Assembly: GCF_014639235.1 (NCBI RefSeq)
Contig: NZ_BMFU01000004.1
Location: forward strand, 241,222 to 305,221
Reading direction: 5' to 3'
DNA: 64,000 nt
Source of the DNA: Paenibacillus silvae
GTDB taxonomy: Bacteria > Bacillota > Bacilli > Paenibacillales > Paenibacillaceae
Shown here: positions 40,325 to 48,733 of the stretch, piece after piece
Layout: each line of letters starts with the position of its first letter
Numbering within the stretch: position 1 is the first letter of the stretch
The notes under the pieces: generated by a model
The model's database searches: none
What the model was told of the DNA's origin: nothing
Seen by the model: only the letters and a program-made list of their open reading frames with translations
Program-made: the position numbers and the translations under genes

Positions 40325-41218
40325 ATGATACAAACCAAGGGTGAACGCGCTTTTCATGTGTTTTCCATCGCTGCTATGGCTGTGTTTACGCTGCTTGCTT
40401 TTCTGCCTTTTATTCTGATCATCATGGCATCCTTCACGGATGAAGCGTCGTTAGTTCGAAACGGCTACAGCTTCTTTCCAGAAAAAATGAGCATGGATGC
40501 TTATGTATACATGTGGTCCTCAGCATCTACATTTGTCCGTGCTTATGGGGTATCCTTTCTAGTCACTGTGTTGGGAACGGCGCTTGGGTTGTTAATTACC
40601 AGCATGCTCGCTTATCCGATGTCGCGTCAGGACTTTAAATACCGCAATGTGCTGGCCTTTATCGTGTTTTTCACCATGCTGTTCAGCGGGGGCATTGTGC
40701 CTTCCTATATTTTGTGGACCAAGTATTTTCAGATTAAAGATACGCTGGCAGCGCTTATTATCCCGAACCTGCTAACCAATGGATTCTACGTGCTGTTAAT
40801 CCGAAATTTTTATAAAAATAATATCCCTGTTGAGCTGATTGAGTCAGCTCAGATCGATGGAGCCTCGGAGCTTCGCATTTTCTATCGCATGATGCTGCCT
40901 CTTTCTGTACCGGTTCTGGCGACCGTTGGATTATTTATGGGACTGGCTTATTGGAATGACTGGATTAATGCTTTATATTTTATAACCAAACCCCAGTACT
41001 ACGGAATTCAGAATATGCTGATTCGTTTGATGAATAACATTCAGTTTCTGAAATCAGGCCAGGCCAGCAGCATGCTGGGTGCCAATGCAGCTGAGCTGCC
41101 GAGTACAGCGGTACGGATGGCTATGGCAATCATCGGGATCTTGCCGATCCTGGTCGTATTTCCTTTCCTTCAAAAGTATCTGACCAAGGGCATTATTGTT
41201 GGTGCAGTTAAAGGTTGA
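40325..41218 (+). CDS. LplC-type sugar ABC permease
   Basis: The 297-residue six-helix partner has the typical opening IAAMAVFTLLAFLPFILIIMASFTDEASLVRNGYSFFP, EAA loop VELIESAQIDGASELRIFYRMMLPLSVPV and the ending QKYLTKGIIVGAVKG. AGGGGGAAA lies before the ATG, and 11 nt separate it from the previous stop. Confidence 0.93.
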   Translation: MIQTKGERAFHVFSIAAMAVFTLLAFLPFILIIMASFTDEASLVRNGYSFFPEKMSMDAYVYMWSSASTFVRAYGVSFLVTVLGTALGLLITSMLAYPMSRQDFKYRNVLAFIVFFTMLFSGGIVPSYILWTKYFQIKDTLAALIIPNLLTNGFYVLLIRNFYKNNIPVELIESAQIDGASELRIFYRMMLPLSVPVLATVGLFMGLAYWNDWINALYFITKPQYYGIQNMLIRLMNNIQFLKSGQASSMLGANAAELPSTAVRMAMAIIGILPILVVFPFLQKYLTKGIIVGAVKG

Positions 41219-41256
41219 TCACCAGCTGAAAGGCTGAAGTCCAAGGAGGATCATAA

Positions 41257-42063
41257 ATGAATGTACAGCAAGTGATGGAAACGGTGATTCAGGATTCCTG
41301 CGGAGATCAGCGTCTGCCTAGCACGGGAGATGTGCTTGTCGCTGGAGAAGCAGGCATGAAGGTAACAGGCATTGTGACCACATATATGGCAACGGCCGAT
41401 GTAATTCGGCAGGCTCATGCCATAGGAGCTAATCTGATTATTACACATGAGCCGAGCTTTTATACGGGAGCAGATCAGCTGGACTGGGTACAGCAAGATC
41501 CTGTATACGAAGCCAAGCGAAAGCTTATCGAGGAATGCGGTATGGCGATCTGGCGATACCATGATTACATGCATATGGCACAGCCGGATCGAATATACAC
41601 GGGATTGATCAAGGAGCTGGGATGGGAATCCAGACAGGTCGATTATCCGTATCCATGGATTTATGAGATGGATTCGTTGAAACTGCGTGATCTGGCTGAG
41701 GAATTGAAGCAAAAGCTGCATATGGATGTTATACAAATTGTAGGAAACCCTGATATGACATGTTCTCGTATTGGCATTCTTGTTGGTGGAGGAAGCCTGG
41801 GGTTAGGCAAGGAGTCGATGCCAATGGAGCTTATGCGAGAACAAAACCTGGATGTCATGATCTGTGGCGAGATTACGGAATGGACGCTGTGCGCATATGT
41901 CAACGATGCAGCCATGCTTGGATTAAACAAGGCAATGCTGATCATCGGACATGAACGCAGCGAAGAGTGGGGCATGAAACATATGGCCGATTGGCTGCAG
42001 CCCCTTGTTGGTGAGATTCCAGTGCATTTTCTGGATGCCAAAGAGCCTTTTCTGTACCTGTGA
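41257..42063 (+). CDS. Nif3/DUF34-family metal-binding protein
   Basis: The 268-residue protein has family signatures: IVTTYMATADVIRQAHAIGANLIITHEPSFYTG near the N-terminus, WRYHDYMHMAQPDRIY, and a C-terminal GEITEWTLCAYVNDAAMLGLNKAMLIIGHERSEEWGMKHMADWL whose His and Glu complete a dinuclear metal site. Family members form hexameric rings of unclear enzymatic function. It begins 38 nt after the LplC gene with AAGGAGG, so it belongs to the transport operon. It may process the imported compound (inference), in contrast to housekeeping Nif3 copies elsewhere in genomes. Confidence 0.87.
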   Translation: MNVQQVMETVIQDSCGDQRLPSTGDVLVAGEAGMKVTGIVTTYMATADVIRQAHAIGANLIITHEPSFYTGADQLDWVQQDPVYEAKRKLIEECGMAIWRYHDYMHMAQPDRIYTGLIKELGWESRQVDYPYPWIYEMDSLKLRDLAEELKQKLHMDVIQIVGNPDMTCSRIGILVGGGSLGLGKESMPMELMREQNLDVMICGEITEWTLCAYVNDAAMLGLNKAMLIIGHERSEEWGMKHMADWLQPLVGEIPVHFLDAKEPFLYL

Positions 42064-42104
42064 TAAGCTGCAATTCAAACTGTATAGAATTTGAAGTTCA
42101 TCGT

Positions 42105-42128
42105 AAAGCCTGCGGATGCAGGCTTTTT
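42105..42128 (+). terminator. Terminator of the lpl-type operon
   Basis: AAAGCCTGC pairs with GCAGGCTTT around GGAT, with the T run continuing. Confidence 0.92.
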
Positions 42129-42234
42129 GGCGTTGGAGGCATCGACTTAGAATGAATTGGGAACGCGAACTTACATAGAAGTGGTGATGGAATCAAACAA
42201 TGAGAAGACGAAGTTCAAAAGGAGGCAGCAGGGG

Positions 42235-43107
42235 ATGAAGGAAAATGATATTAAGCGAAAAAATAGCGGGGACAGGTATTCTGCTACCTGGGGATTTCGG
42301 TGGGCAATTCTGCTTTGTGTGGCAGGTTTAATCAGCGTAACAAGCGGTTCCGGAGTATCCGCCAGTCCGGATGGCGTATCATCCGCTCAGCCTAATCGAA
42401 TGGCGATTATTATTGATGATATGGGCAATGACATGAAGGGAACTGCCGAAATTCTAAATATGCCGGTCAAGCTGACTGTGGCGATTATGCCTTTTTTGCA
42501 AACAACCAAGAAAGATGCAGCGGCGGCGCATGAAAAAGGAATGGATGTCATTGTTCATATGCCGATGGAACCGAAGAAGGGAAGACCGGAATGGCTTGGT
42601 CCGGGGGCAATCACTTCCAATCTGACAGATGAGCAGGTGCGGGAGCGTGTGGAAAAAGCCATTGATGATGTCCCTTATGCCATCGGCATGAATAATCATA
42701 TGGGGTCAAAGATTACATCTGATAAGCGCATTATGTCCATCGTGCTGGATGTCTGCCGGGAGCGCGGTCTGTTTTTTGTAGATAGCCGGACCAATTTTCG
42801 TTCTGTTGTAGGTGAACTGGCCGCTTCCAAAAACATGCCTCCTGTTGGCAACGATATTTTCCTGGATGATCAGAACTCCAAGGCACATATTCGTAAACAG
42901 CTTCATCTGGCAGCCCAGCGTGCGGTTGACAAAAAAAGCTGTGTTGTCATCGGTCATGTGGGACACACAGGCATGAACACCTCTGCCGTGATTCGAGAGT
43001 CTATATCAGGTTTGCAAAATAAGGTTCAGTTCGTAGGCATCAGCGATCTGGTGCGGGATGTGTGGCACTGGCAGGCAGCGCCTACACTACCGACAGATAA
43101 TAAATAA
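42235..43107 (+). CDS. Divergent polysaccharide deacetylase (YibQ-like), secreted
   Basis: The protein has about 290 residues, with a signal peptide or anchor (WAILLCVAGLISVTSGSGVSAS) and a DUF610/YibQ domain. Motifs are MAIIIDDMGNDM (metal Asp pair), LTVAIMPFLQTTKKDAAAAHEKGMDVIVHMPMEP, GMNNHMGSKIT, FFVDSRTNFRS and VVIGHVGHT. This is a NodB-related fold with unproven substrate. I choose the ATG at 42235 because AAAAGGAGG ends 9 nt upstream. Its last 26 nt overlap, tail to tail, the amidase gene on the other strand. In E. coli yibQ sits next to envC, an amidase activator, so a link with cell-wall amidases recurs. Confidence 0.88.
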   Translation: MKENDIKRKNSGDRYSATWGFRWAILLCVAGLISVTSGSGVSASPDGVSSAQPNRMAIIIDDMGNDMKGTAEILNMPVKLTVAIMPFLQTTKKDAAAAHEKGMDVIVHMPMEPKKGRPEWLGPGAITSNLTDEQVRERVEKAIDDVPYAIGMNNHMGSKITSDKRIMSIVLDVCRERGLFFVDSRTNFRSVVGELAASKNMPPVGNDIFLDDQNSKAHIRKQLHLAAQRAVDKKSCVVIGHVGHTGMNTSAVIRESISGLQNKVQFVGISDLVRDVWHWQAAPTLPTDNK

Positions 43108-43837
43108 TGCCGTCTGCAATAGATTGCGCGATTCGTTTCTGTTCTTTTGGATCACTGATTCTGGCTCGATCAGCAGCATTGCTTAGAAATCCGGTCTCCA
43201 CAATGACCGCAGGCTGCTTCACATAATTCAGCAAGTAAAATGGTTTGCCCCATACCACTTCACGATGTGTGCCGCATGAACGATTCATTGCATCCTGAAT
43301 CGACTGCGCTAGCAAGTAGCTGCGACCTTCTTTCTGGTGCAGAACGACAGGTCCGTGTGTAGCCGCACGCGGGCTCCAGTTCGCATGAATGCTGACGACA
43401 ATATCGGTGCTCACTTCTTCGCTGAGGCTCTTACGCTGTGCCAGATCTCTGATATGCCGTGAACGGCTGTTCAGCCAGCGGTTCTCATCACTAAGCGCAT
43501 AATCGCCGAGACGATTAATGATAACTGCATACCCTTTGCTGCGGAGCAGCAGGTAAATTTTTTGACTAATCGCCAGATTAATATCTTTCTCCAGCACACC
43601 GGCCTCGGTTGTACCGCCATCAATACCGCCATGTCCAACATCCAGCAGGATCACTGGTGCTGCAAAAGCATGATGGCTTGAGCGATAAGCATCTCCATCC
43701 GTGATCGGCATCATTGAAGGCTGGTGAACCGGAGATGGCTTGGCTTGTATCGGCACTGAAGCAAAGCAAATATCTGTATTGGAAAAAGAACAAAAACCGA
43801 TCAGCAAGGCCGCAGTTGCGGCCAGCAGTTTATACAT
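43082..43837 (-). CDS. N-acetylmuramoyl-L-alanine amidase (Amidase_3, CwlD-like)
   Basis: The roughly 251-residue precursor has a signal peptide (LLAATAALLIGFCSFSNTDICFAS). The zinc amidase domain has His in LLDVGHGGIDGG, Glu in AGVLEKDINLAIS, His in VVSIHANWSP and catalytic Glu in VIVETGFLSNAADRARI. It cuts the bond between MurNAc and L-Ala. The size and single domain resemble CwlD, which acts in spore cortex formation. The ATG at 43837 sits 9 nt after AGGAGAG; a GTG at 43843 is alternative. It overlaps the deacetylase gene at the 3' end. Confidence 0.92.
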   Translation of the reverse strand: MYKLLAATAALLIGFCSFSNTDICFASVPIQAKPSPVHQPSMMPITDGDAYRSSHHAFAAPVILLDVGHGGIDGGTTEAGVLEKDINLAISQKIYLLLRSKGYAVIINRLGDYALSDENRWLNSRSRHIRDLAQRKSLSEEVSTDIVVSIHANWSPRAATHGPVVLHQKEGRSYLLAQSIQDAMNRSCGTHREVVWGKPFYLLNYVKQPAVIVETGFLSNAADRARISDPKEQKRIAQSIADGIIYYLSVV

Positions 43838-44009
43838 GGACACACACTCTCCTTCATAATTAGGGATCTGTAGCAGATTCGGGGCGTTGTGGATACCTTT
43901 GGCATTAGACTGTGCAATCTGATGTATTTCATACGCGGCTGTTTAAAAAATGTTTAGGTTGATCCTGTCCAGCGCACAATAGAAGTGTACGATAAAGGAG
44001 GGCGGCTAT

Positions 44010-44246
44010 ATGGCTAAAGGTGATGAGCTTGTCAAATACATTACACAGCGCGTCGTGCATTATATGGACACACCGAAGGATGAGCGAAAGGAACGAAGAG
44101 CGCAGAGCAAAAGGAAAGAGCCGTGGTCAATGAAGTGGTTTGGCATGATTCCGTTTGCGGTTTCGCTCTGGGTTGGTCAAAAAGAAAGCAGCATGAAATC
44201 GAAGCACCGTAAACACCGCTCGTCCAACAAACGAGAACACACATGA
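44010..44246 (+). CDS. yqzE: YqzE family protein
   Basis: The 78-residue basic protein matches the YqzE family: GDELVKYITQRVVHYMDTPKDERKERR, then a hydrophobic patch (MKWFGMIPFAVSLWVGQ) and a very basic C-terminus. In B. subtilis yqzE lies between the comG operon and the yqzG/tapA-tasA region; its function is unknown. AAAGGAGGG precedes the ATG. A bidirectional terminator follows. Confidence 0.88.
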   Translation: MAKGDELVKYITQRVVHYMDTPKDERKERRAQSKRKEPWSMKWFGMIPFAVSLWVGQKESSMKSKHRKHRSSNKREHT

Positions 44247-44288
44247 AATACGGTTACAGTGAAGCCCTTTTTATCTGTCGACACACCT

Positions 44289-44325
44289 AAGAAGACGCCA
44301 TCCGAAAAGGGGCGTCTTCTTTGTG
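44289..44325. terminator. Bidirectional terminator between yqzE and the secreted unknown gene
   Basis: AAGAAGACGCC (44289-44299) pairs with GGCGTCTTCTT (44311-44321). Confidence 0.9.
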
Positions 44326-44332
44326 TTGGTTG

Positions 44333-45283
44333 TTACGGGTTAATCATATAAAAATGTCCATCATTCCGCAGTGTATTAAATGGAACAAACCGCTGAACCG
44401 AATGCGTGCCACCTAACGCCACGTAAAGAATAGAATCAGAATCTTGGTGCCACCACTGATGCGCGCTTACCGGCAATGGACCGCCATAGAACAGATTACG
44501 TTCTCCTGCTGAAAAGACAAGGGCCTCATTCTGCTTGTACTGCAGCGATTTCTCGATATGAGCAGGCTGGAGCGGTTCCGATGTCAGCCAAGCCAGCTGC
44601 AGGGAAGGATCAAACGCCGGATGCGTGTATACCTGATTTGTTCTCACGACTGTCCCAGCGGAGTTATGCTGCGGTTCAAGCAGTTTACCAGCGCCCCATG
44701 ATGAGGGTGGAGCATTGTTCTCCAATTGAAGTAACGTATGACCCGGTAACAAATCACCATTGGACGCATCCACGTACAAGGCGTCCTGATTTGGGTATTC
44801 CAGCTTCCAGTACGCAAGCAGGGGAGGAGCGTAATGTGCTGTAATCTTCCCGCCAGCAGCCTGAACTATCGCCTGCTCCAGATGAAGCCGCTCCAGTGCT
44901 TGTCCCAGCAGCTCGTTATCATACAGAGCTTGTTCCCCCTGACCATACTCGCTGAGTGTAAGTTCTCCCAGACTTGTAACTGAAATAATCATATATCCGA
45001 CACGTTTATCAGAAATGCTGGCCTGAACAAACCAGCCATGCGTTCCGGGTCCCAATGGATAATAGTCCAGCCTGGCAGCAAGCCAGTCCGAATTGGACGT
45101 GCCGAGTGCATGTGCCTGCTGCTCTGCATATTGCTCTACGGCAGCAGGGGCCAGATGGCTTGTTGGTGCAGTCGCATAGGCTGTGGGCCAGAACGAGCAT
45201 ACAGCAAAGCTGATCATCACACTCAGGAGCACGTATATGCGTCTTTGAATACGGCTTTGTTTTTGTGCGATAGTACTCTTCAC
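44333..45283 (-). CDS. Secreted protein of unknown function
   Basis: The 316-residue precursor has a basic N-terminus and signal peptide (IYVLLSVMISFAVCSFWPTAYATA). The mature part is Gln/Leu/Ala-rich with alternating strand and helix; a segment IVQAAGGKITAHYAPPLLAYWKLEYPNQDALYVDASNGDLLPG resembles PepSY/YcdB-type beta-meander sequence (weak similarity by eye). No catalytic motif is evident. It occupies the interval between yqzE and yqhG. It is convergent with yqzE and on the same strand as yqhG/yqhH. Confidence 0.65.
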   Translation of the reverse strand: MKSTIAQKQSRIQRRIYVLLSVMISFAVCSFWPTAYATAPTSHLAPAAVEQYAEQQAHALGTSNSDWLAARLDYYPLGPGTHGWFVQASISDKRVGYMIISVTSLGELTLSEYGQGEQALYDNELLGQALERLHLEQAIVQAAGGKITAHYAPPLLAYWKLEYPNQDALYVDASNGDLLPGHTLLQLENNAPPSSWGAGKLLEPQHNSAGTVVRTNQVYTHPAFDPSLQLAWLTSEPLQPAHIEKSLQYKQNEALVFSAGERNLFYGGPLPVSAHQWWHQDSDSILYVALGGTHSVQRFVPFNTLRNDGHFYMINP

Positions 45284-45360
45284 ATCAACACCTTCTTCCT
45301 GATTTAATTGTAGAGGCTCCTTATTGCAAAGGATGCTGCAACATGTCGGTCAGGCAATCA

Positions 45361-45403
45361 TAAATAAACACTACTTTTGCCAGCATTTGCAGGAAAAGTA
45401 GTG
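45361..45403 (-). terminator. Terminator of yqhH-yqhG
   Basis: CACTACTTTT/AAAAGTAGTG forms the outer stem. On the minus strand it is followed by TTTATTTA. Confidence 0.8.
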
Positions 45404-45410
45404 TGCTCGT

Positions 45411-46622
45411 CTATCTTAGATGAAACATGCCGCTGCTGATTGCAGTGACCTTCACCTTTGGCTCATATTGCCAGATCATCTCGGTACGCCGTGTCTCATA
45501 CTGCCGTTTCATCGCCTCGCGATCCATAACCGCCTGTTTTGCTTTTTCCTGCTCCGTGTCAGCCTGCTCCTCGGCAGGAGTCAGGGCAGGTTCAGCAGCA
45601 AGCTCTGCATCACTCGCAACTGGCTCGAGCATGCCCCGAACCCGATTGTTGACAGCCTGCACAGGAGAGGCTTCAGGTGGGGAAGGGACAGTCTGATTAT
45701 TGGAAGCTTCACGCACAGTTAATCGATTGGCAATGGCCCGGGCTTCTTCTGTTTCTTCGGACTTCTCAACCTCAGGCATATCTTCCCTCAGCACCGCCTC
45801 ATAATACGCATCGACTACATCCAGCTCCATTTGCAGCCGTTCCTGAGCTTTTTCCGCCCAGCTGTAATCCAGCTTGCTTAACTGACGGGTCAGATGTGAT
45901 TCGAGTGCTGCTCCTGCGTCCGCCAAAGATATTTTGGGTGCCTGGGCATGCATATTCTCGGCCAATCTTGGGCTAAGGTCACGCCGGCTCAGCTTGCTGC
46001 CAAAGTTCTCAACAATCTCGCCTGAACGCAAGGAAATGCCGAGAAAGTGAAGTTCCTCCCGTTTCAGGTCACAGGCAAACTCGATTTTGAAGCAAACGCC
46101 GAGCCAAGGCTCATACACAGCAGGAGCTGTCGCACGAATCTGTCGTTTGGCAGCCTGCTCAAACAGATTGACAAAAGCTCCGCCTTCACGGGCCGCTGCA
46201 AAAATCTGCTGTAATCTGCGGCTGCCATACACAACGTCTTCACGCAAAATACGACCAGGACCGAGCTGCGGCATGGATGGTGTAATGCCAAAATATCGCC
46301 CGAGAATAGTATCTTTGGGTGCGCTGGAGTCCGTTTCAGGTACTGCTGGAGCAGGCTGTGCTGCCTTCGCTTTTGCTTCCGCTGCTTCCATCATCTGCTG
46401 ATAGGCCTCCGGGTCAAAAACAAAGGTAAAAGACATCGTCTCCGGCTCCACACCGACTCGTTCTACAAACCCCCAGTAATAGGGGCGGTTGGTTAACGCT
46501 TTATCTGCCTCAGGCGACAGCTTGACCGTCACATGGGCGGGTGATCTTTCAAGGATTTGACAATCGAGAGCTTCAAGATAAGTCAGGACATAAGCCTGTA
46601 TTTCATGTGATGACATCGTCAT
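45411..46622 (-). CDS. yqhG: YqhG family protein
   Basis: The 403-residue protein starts MTMSSHEIQAYVLTYLEALDCQILERSPAHVTVKLSPEADKALTNRPYYWGFVERVG, the YqhG signature. A Pro/Ala/Glu-rich linker after residue ~290 (PEASPVQAVNNRVRGMLEP...EEQADTEQEKAKQ) makes it longer than B. subtilis YqhG (about 260 residues, from memory). It ends RRTEMIWQYEPKVKVTAISSGMFHLR. The function is unknown; the pairing with the YqhH helicase is conserved in bacilli and suggests a complex or shared pathway. Its ribosome binding site (AAGGAGGACG) lies inside the end of yqhH, implying coupling. Confidence 0.87.
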   Translation of the reverse strand: MTMSSHEIQAYVLTYLEALDCQILERSPAHVTVKLSPEADKALTNRPYYWGFVERVGVEPETMSFTFVFDPEAYQQMMEAAEAKAKAAQPAPAVPETDSSAPKDTILGRYFGITPSMPQLGPGRILREDVVYGSRRLQQIFAAAREGGAFVNLFEQAAKRQIRATAPAVYEPWLGVCFKIEFACDLKREELHFLGISLRSGEIVENFGSKLSRRDLSPRLAENMHAQAPKISLADAGAALESHLTRQLSKLDYSWAEKAQERLQMELDVVDAYYEAVLREDMPEVEKSEETEEARAIANRLTVREASNNQTVPSPPEASPVQAVNNRVRGMLEPVASDAELAAEPALTPAEEQADTEQEKAKQAVMDREAMKRQYETRRTEMIWQYEPKVKVTAISSGMFHLR

Positions 46623-46627
46623 GGATA

Positions 46628-48388
46628 TCAGCGTCCTCCTTTGTGAAGATCAAGTTTGGTGATCAGAGGAACTTCACTGGCAACGTCGCGTTGAATGGAA
46701 TGCAGCGACTGCCCGAGCGAATCCATTTTGCGGCGAATATCGTCCTCGTTCTCGGATTCCAGCATAATTTTGTACAGACTTTTCTCAATAGATTCATTTT
46801 TCTCCAGCCGCTCCAGAATGACGTCCAGACCGCCAATGACCATCTCGAACATGTTGATCTTCTCATGCAGAAGATTCAGAATGTGCTCTTCAATCGTGCC
46901 TTTGGTGGACAGGTTGAAAATATTAACGTCGTTCTGCTGACCTAGCCGGTGAACCCGGCCAATTCGCTGCTCTACCCGCATCGGGTTCCAGGGCAGATCA
47001 AAGTTGATCATGTGATGACAGAATTGCAGGTTGATGCCCTCACCACCCGCTTCGGTTGCAATCATCGCCTGTACACGTCCGCGGAAAAGATCCATCATCC
47101 AGTCTTTTTTTCCCCGGTTCATGCCGCCCCGATAAGGCACAGCTGTAAGCCCGTTATTCCGAAAATAGTTCAGCAAATACTCCTGCGTCGCCCGGTATTC
47201 CGTGAAGATAATGACCTTTTCATTCATATCGCGAATCAGTTCCATCGTTTTTTCGGCTTTTGTATTCTCCTTGATCGCCTTGATGTGTGCGACGAGCTCC
47301 CAGATTTTATCTCGCAGCGGAGAATCGAGCGGCAGCTTCTTCGACAGATTGACAAGAGTTACAAACACGGCATCCCGGCTACTGCATACTTCCCGCTGCA
47401 AAGTGACGAGGGAGAGCATGCTGCTGAGATTGCCGCCGGCCTCCTGATACTGGTCTTTTACAAAGGAGGTGACTCCATCGTAAAGCGCCTGCTCCTCAGG
47501 GGAGAGACGAAGACCGACGTTAGAAACATTACGTTTGGTGAACTGTACCGGGCCTTCGCCGCGTCTGTTACGGATCATGACCTTGGACAGCTCATCCTTG
47601 AGCTGCTCCTGATTTTTGGGCACCCGTTTATCCACTACAAAGTTGGCGGCAAAATCCCCCTGACGACCCAGCTGACCTGGCTTCAGCAGATTGATCAGAT
47701 TAAACAGCTCGCTCATATCATTCTGCACAGGTGTAGCGGTGAGCAGCAGGCAATATTTTTTGCGTAACTGCAGCATGAATTGATAGTTGGTCGTTTTTTT
47801 GTTTTTAAGTTTATGTGCTTCATCAATGATGATCATGTCATAGTCCATACTTAACAGCATATCTTTGTGCGGGTCCCGTTTGGCCGTATCCATCGAGGCT
47901 ACGACCACATCATTTTGCCAGGAGTACGCTTTTTTCTGCGCTACGGCAGGAATGCCGAATTTCGAATTGAGCTCACGCACCCATTGAAGCACAAGGGATG
48001 CAGGCACAAGAATTAACACCTTCGATACCAGACCACGCACCATATATTCTTTCAGAATAAGGCCAGCTTCGATTGTTTTGCCCAGACCCACCTCATCGGC
48101 AAGAATGGCACGGCCTGACATTTCAAATAATACTTTGCGTGCCGTATCCATCTGGTGAGGCAGCGGGGTTAAATCTTGCAGATGCTTCAGACATTGAATT
48201 TCGTCAAAATTAGGGATCAGATTTGTTTCTTCAGCCTGAATGCCAAGTTGAAGGAGGCGATAGTCTCCCCATGGGCCGCCTTTATCCAGACGGGATTCGA
48301 GCTGGTCCAGCCAGCTTCGATCAAACTCAAGCGGCACGGGTATTTCAGCTGCAGGCTGTTTGAGGTGATGCGGATGTTTCCGATTCAT
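46628..48388 (-). CDS. yqhH: SNF2-family ATP-dependent helicase YqhH
   Basis: The 586-residue protein has two RecA-like lobes of the SNF2/RapA type. Motif I is LADEVGLGKTIEAGLILKEY, motif II DEAH in MIIIDEAHKLKNK, motif III LLLTATPVQND, lobe 2 has VIIFTEYRATQEYL, TEAGGEGINLQFC and the arginine-finger motif VEQRIGRVHRLGQ. It acts as a DNA or RNA-polymerase-associated translocase; the B. subtilis orthologue has no established role. A GAAC-TGGC-GTTC element lies about 67 nt upstream on its strand. The ribosome binding site is GGGGAGGA. Confidence 0.92.
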   Translation of the reverse strand: MNRKHPHHLKQPAAEIPVPLEFDRSWLDQLESRLDKGGPWGDYRLLQLGIQAEETNLIPNFDEIQCLKHLQDLTPLPHQMDTARKVLFEMSGRAILADEVGLGKTIEAGLILKEYMVRGLVSKVLILVPASLVLQWVRELNSKFGIPAVAQKKAYSWQNDVVVASMDTAKRDPHKDMLLSMDYDMIIIDEAHKLKNKKTTNYQFMLQLRKKYCLLLTATPVQNDMSELFNLINLLKPGQLGRQGDFAANFVVDKRVPKNQEQLKDELSKVMIRNRRGEGPVQFTKRNVSNVGLRLSPEEQALYDGVTSFVKDQYQEAGGNLSSMLSLVTLQREVCSSRDAVFVTLVNLSKKLPLDSPLRDKIWELVAHIKAIKENTKAEKTMELIRDMNEKVIIFTEYRATQEYLLNYFRNNGLTAVPYRGGMNRGKKDWMMDLFRGRVQAMIATEAGGEGINLQFCHHMINFDLPWNPMRVEQRIGRVHRLGQQNDVNIFNLSTKGTIEEHILNLLHEKINMFEMVIGGLDVILERLEKNESIEKSLYKIMLESENEDDIRRKMDSLGQSLHSIQRDVASEVPLITKLDLHKGGR

Positions 48389-48454
48389 GCTGCGTCCTCC
48401 CCTGTCATGCTATATAGATGACGTTTTATTTCGTAGGTAATAGTATGGACGAAC

Positions 48455-48466
48455 GAACGCCAGTTC
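48455..48466 (-). promoter_or_regulatory. GAAC-N4-GTTC element before yqhH (candidate SOS box)
   Basis: On the minus strand it reads TGAACTGGCGTTCG. It keeps the SOS half sites, but the inner four bases deviate from the preferred RNRY. It overlaps a weak TTATGA-N17-CATACT promoter. Confidence 0.3.
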
Positions 48467-48614
48467 ATAACCTGTAGTGCAATTCCGTCATGCTGCCGAT
48501 GGACATTCTCAAAAAATTCACAACCTGCGCAAGAGAGCGTATAAGAGAATAGGAGAGAGCTTGGACGAGTACATGTTCCTCTAATCATAAATCTATGACA
48601 AAAATCACATGGAA

Positions 48615-48663
48615 AATCAATATATTGTGTAATATACTGGGTTTATATCACTATATGTAGTGT
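48615..48663 (+). promoter_or_regulatory. Tandem NrdR boxes upstream of nrdJ
   Basis: AATCAATATATTGTGT (48615-48630) and TCACTATATGTAGTGT (48648-48663) both match acaCwAtATaTwGtgt closely. Their centres are 33 bp apart, about three helical turns. A TATACT -10 (48633-48638) lies between them. Confidence 0.8.
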
Positions 48664-48733
48664 TTTTGCATATTTTATTCGCAGGTGCGAAGTGAATCAG
48701 AAGAATAATCTATTCGGGAGGGTGATTGGAACG

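Larger units (their letters stand above)
48389..48733. other. Divergent regulatory region yqhH/nrdJ
   Basis: There is no gene here. It holds a possible SOS-like element for yqhH (48455-48466) and two NrdR boxes plus promoter for nrdJ, listed separately. I see no cobalamin riboswitch. Confidence 0.6.

Noticed and set aside
48389..48733. Cobalamin riboswitch before the B12-dependent reductase
   Set aside because: No B12-box-like sequence (GCCACTG) is seen; NrdR boxes explain the region better.
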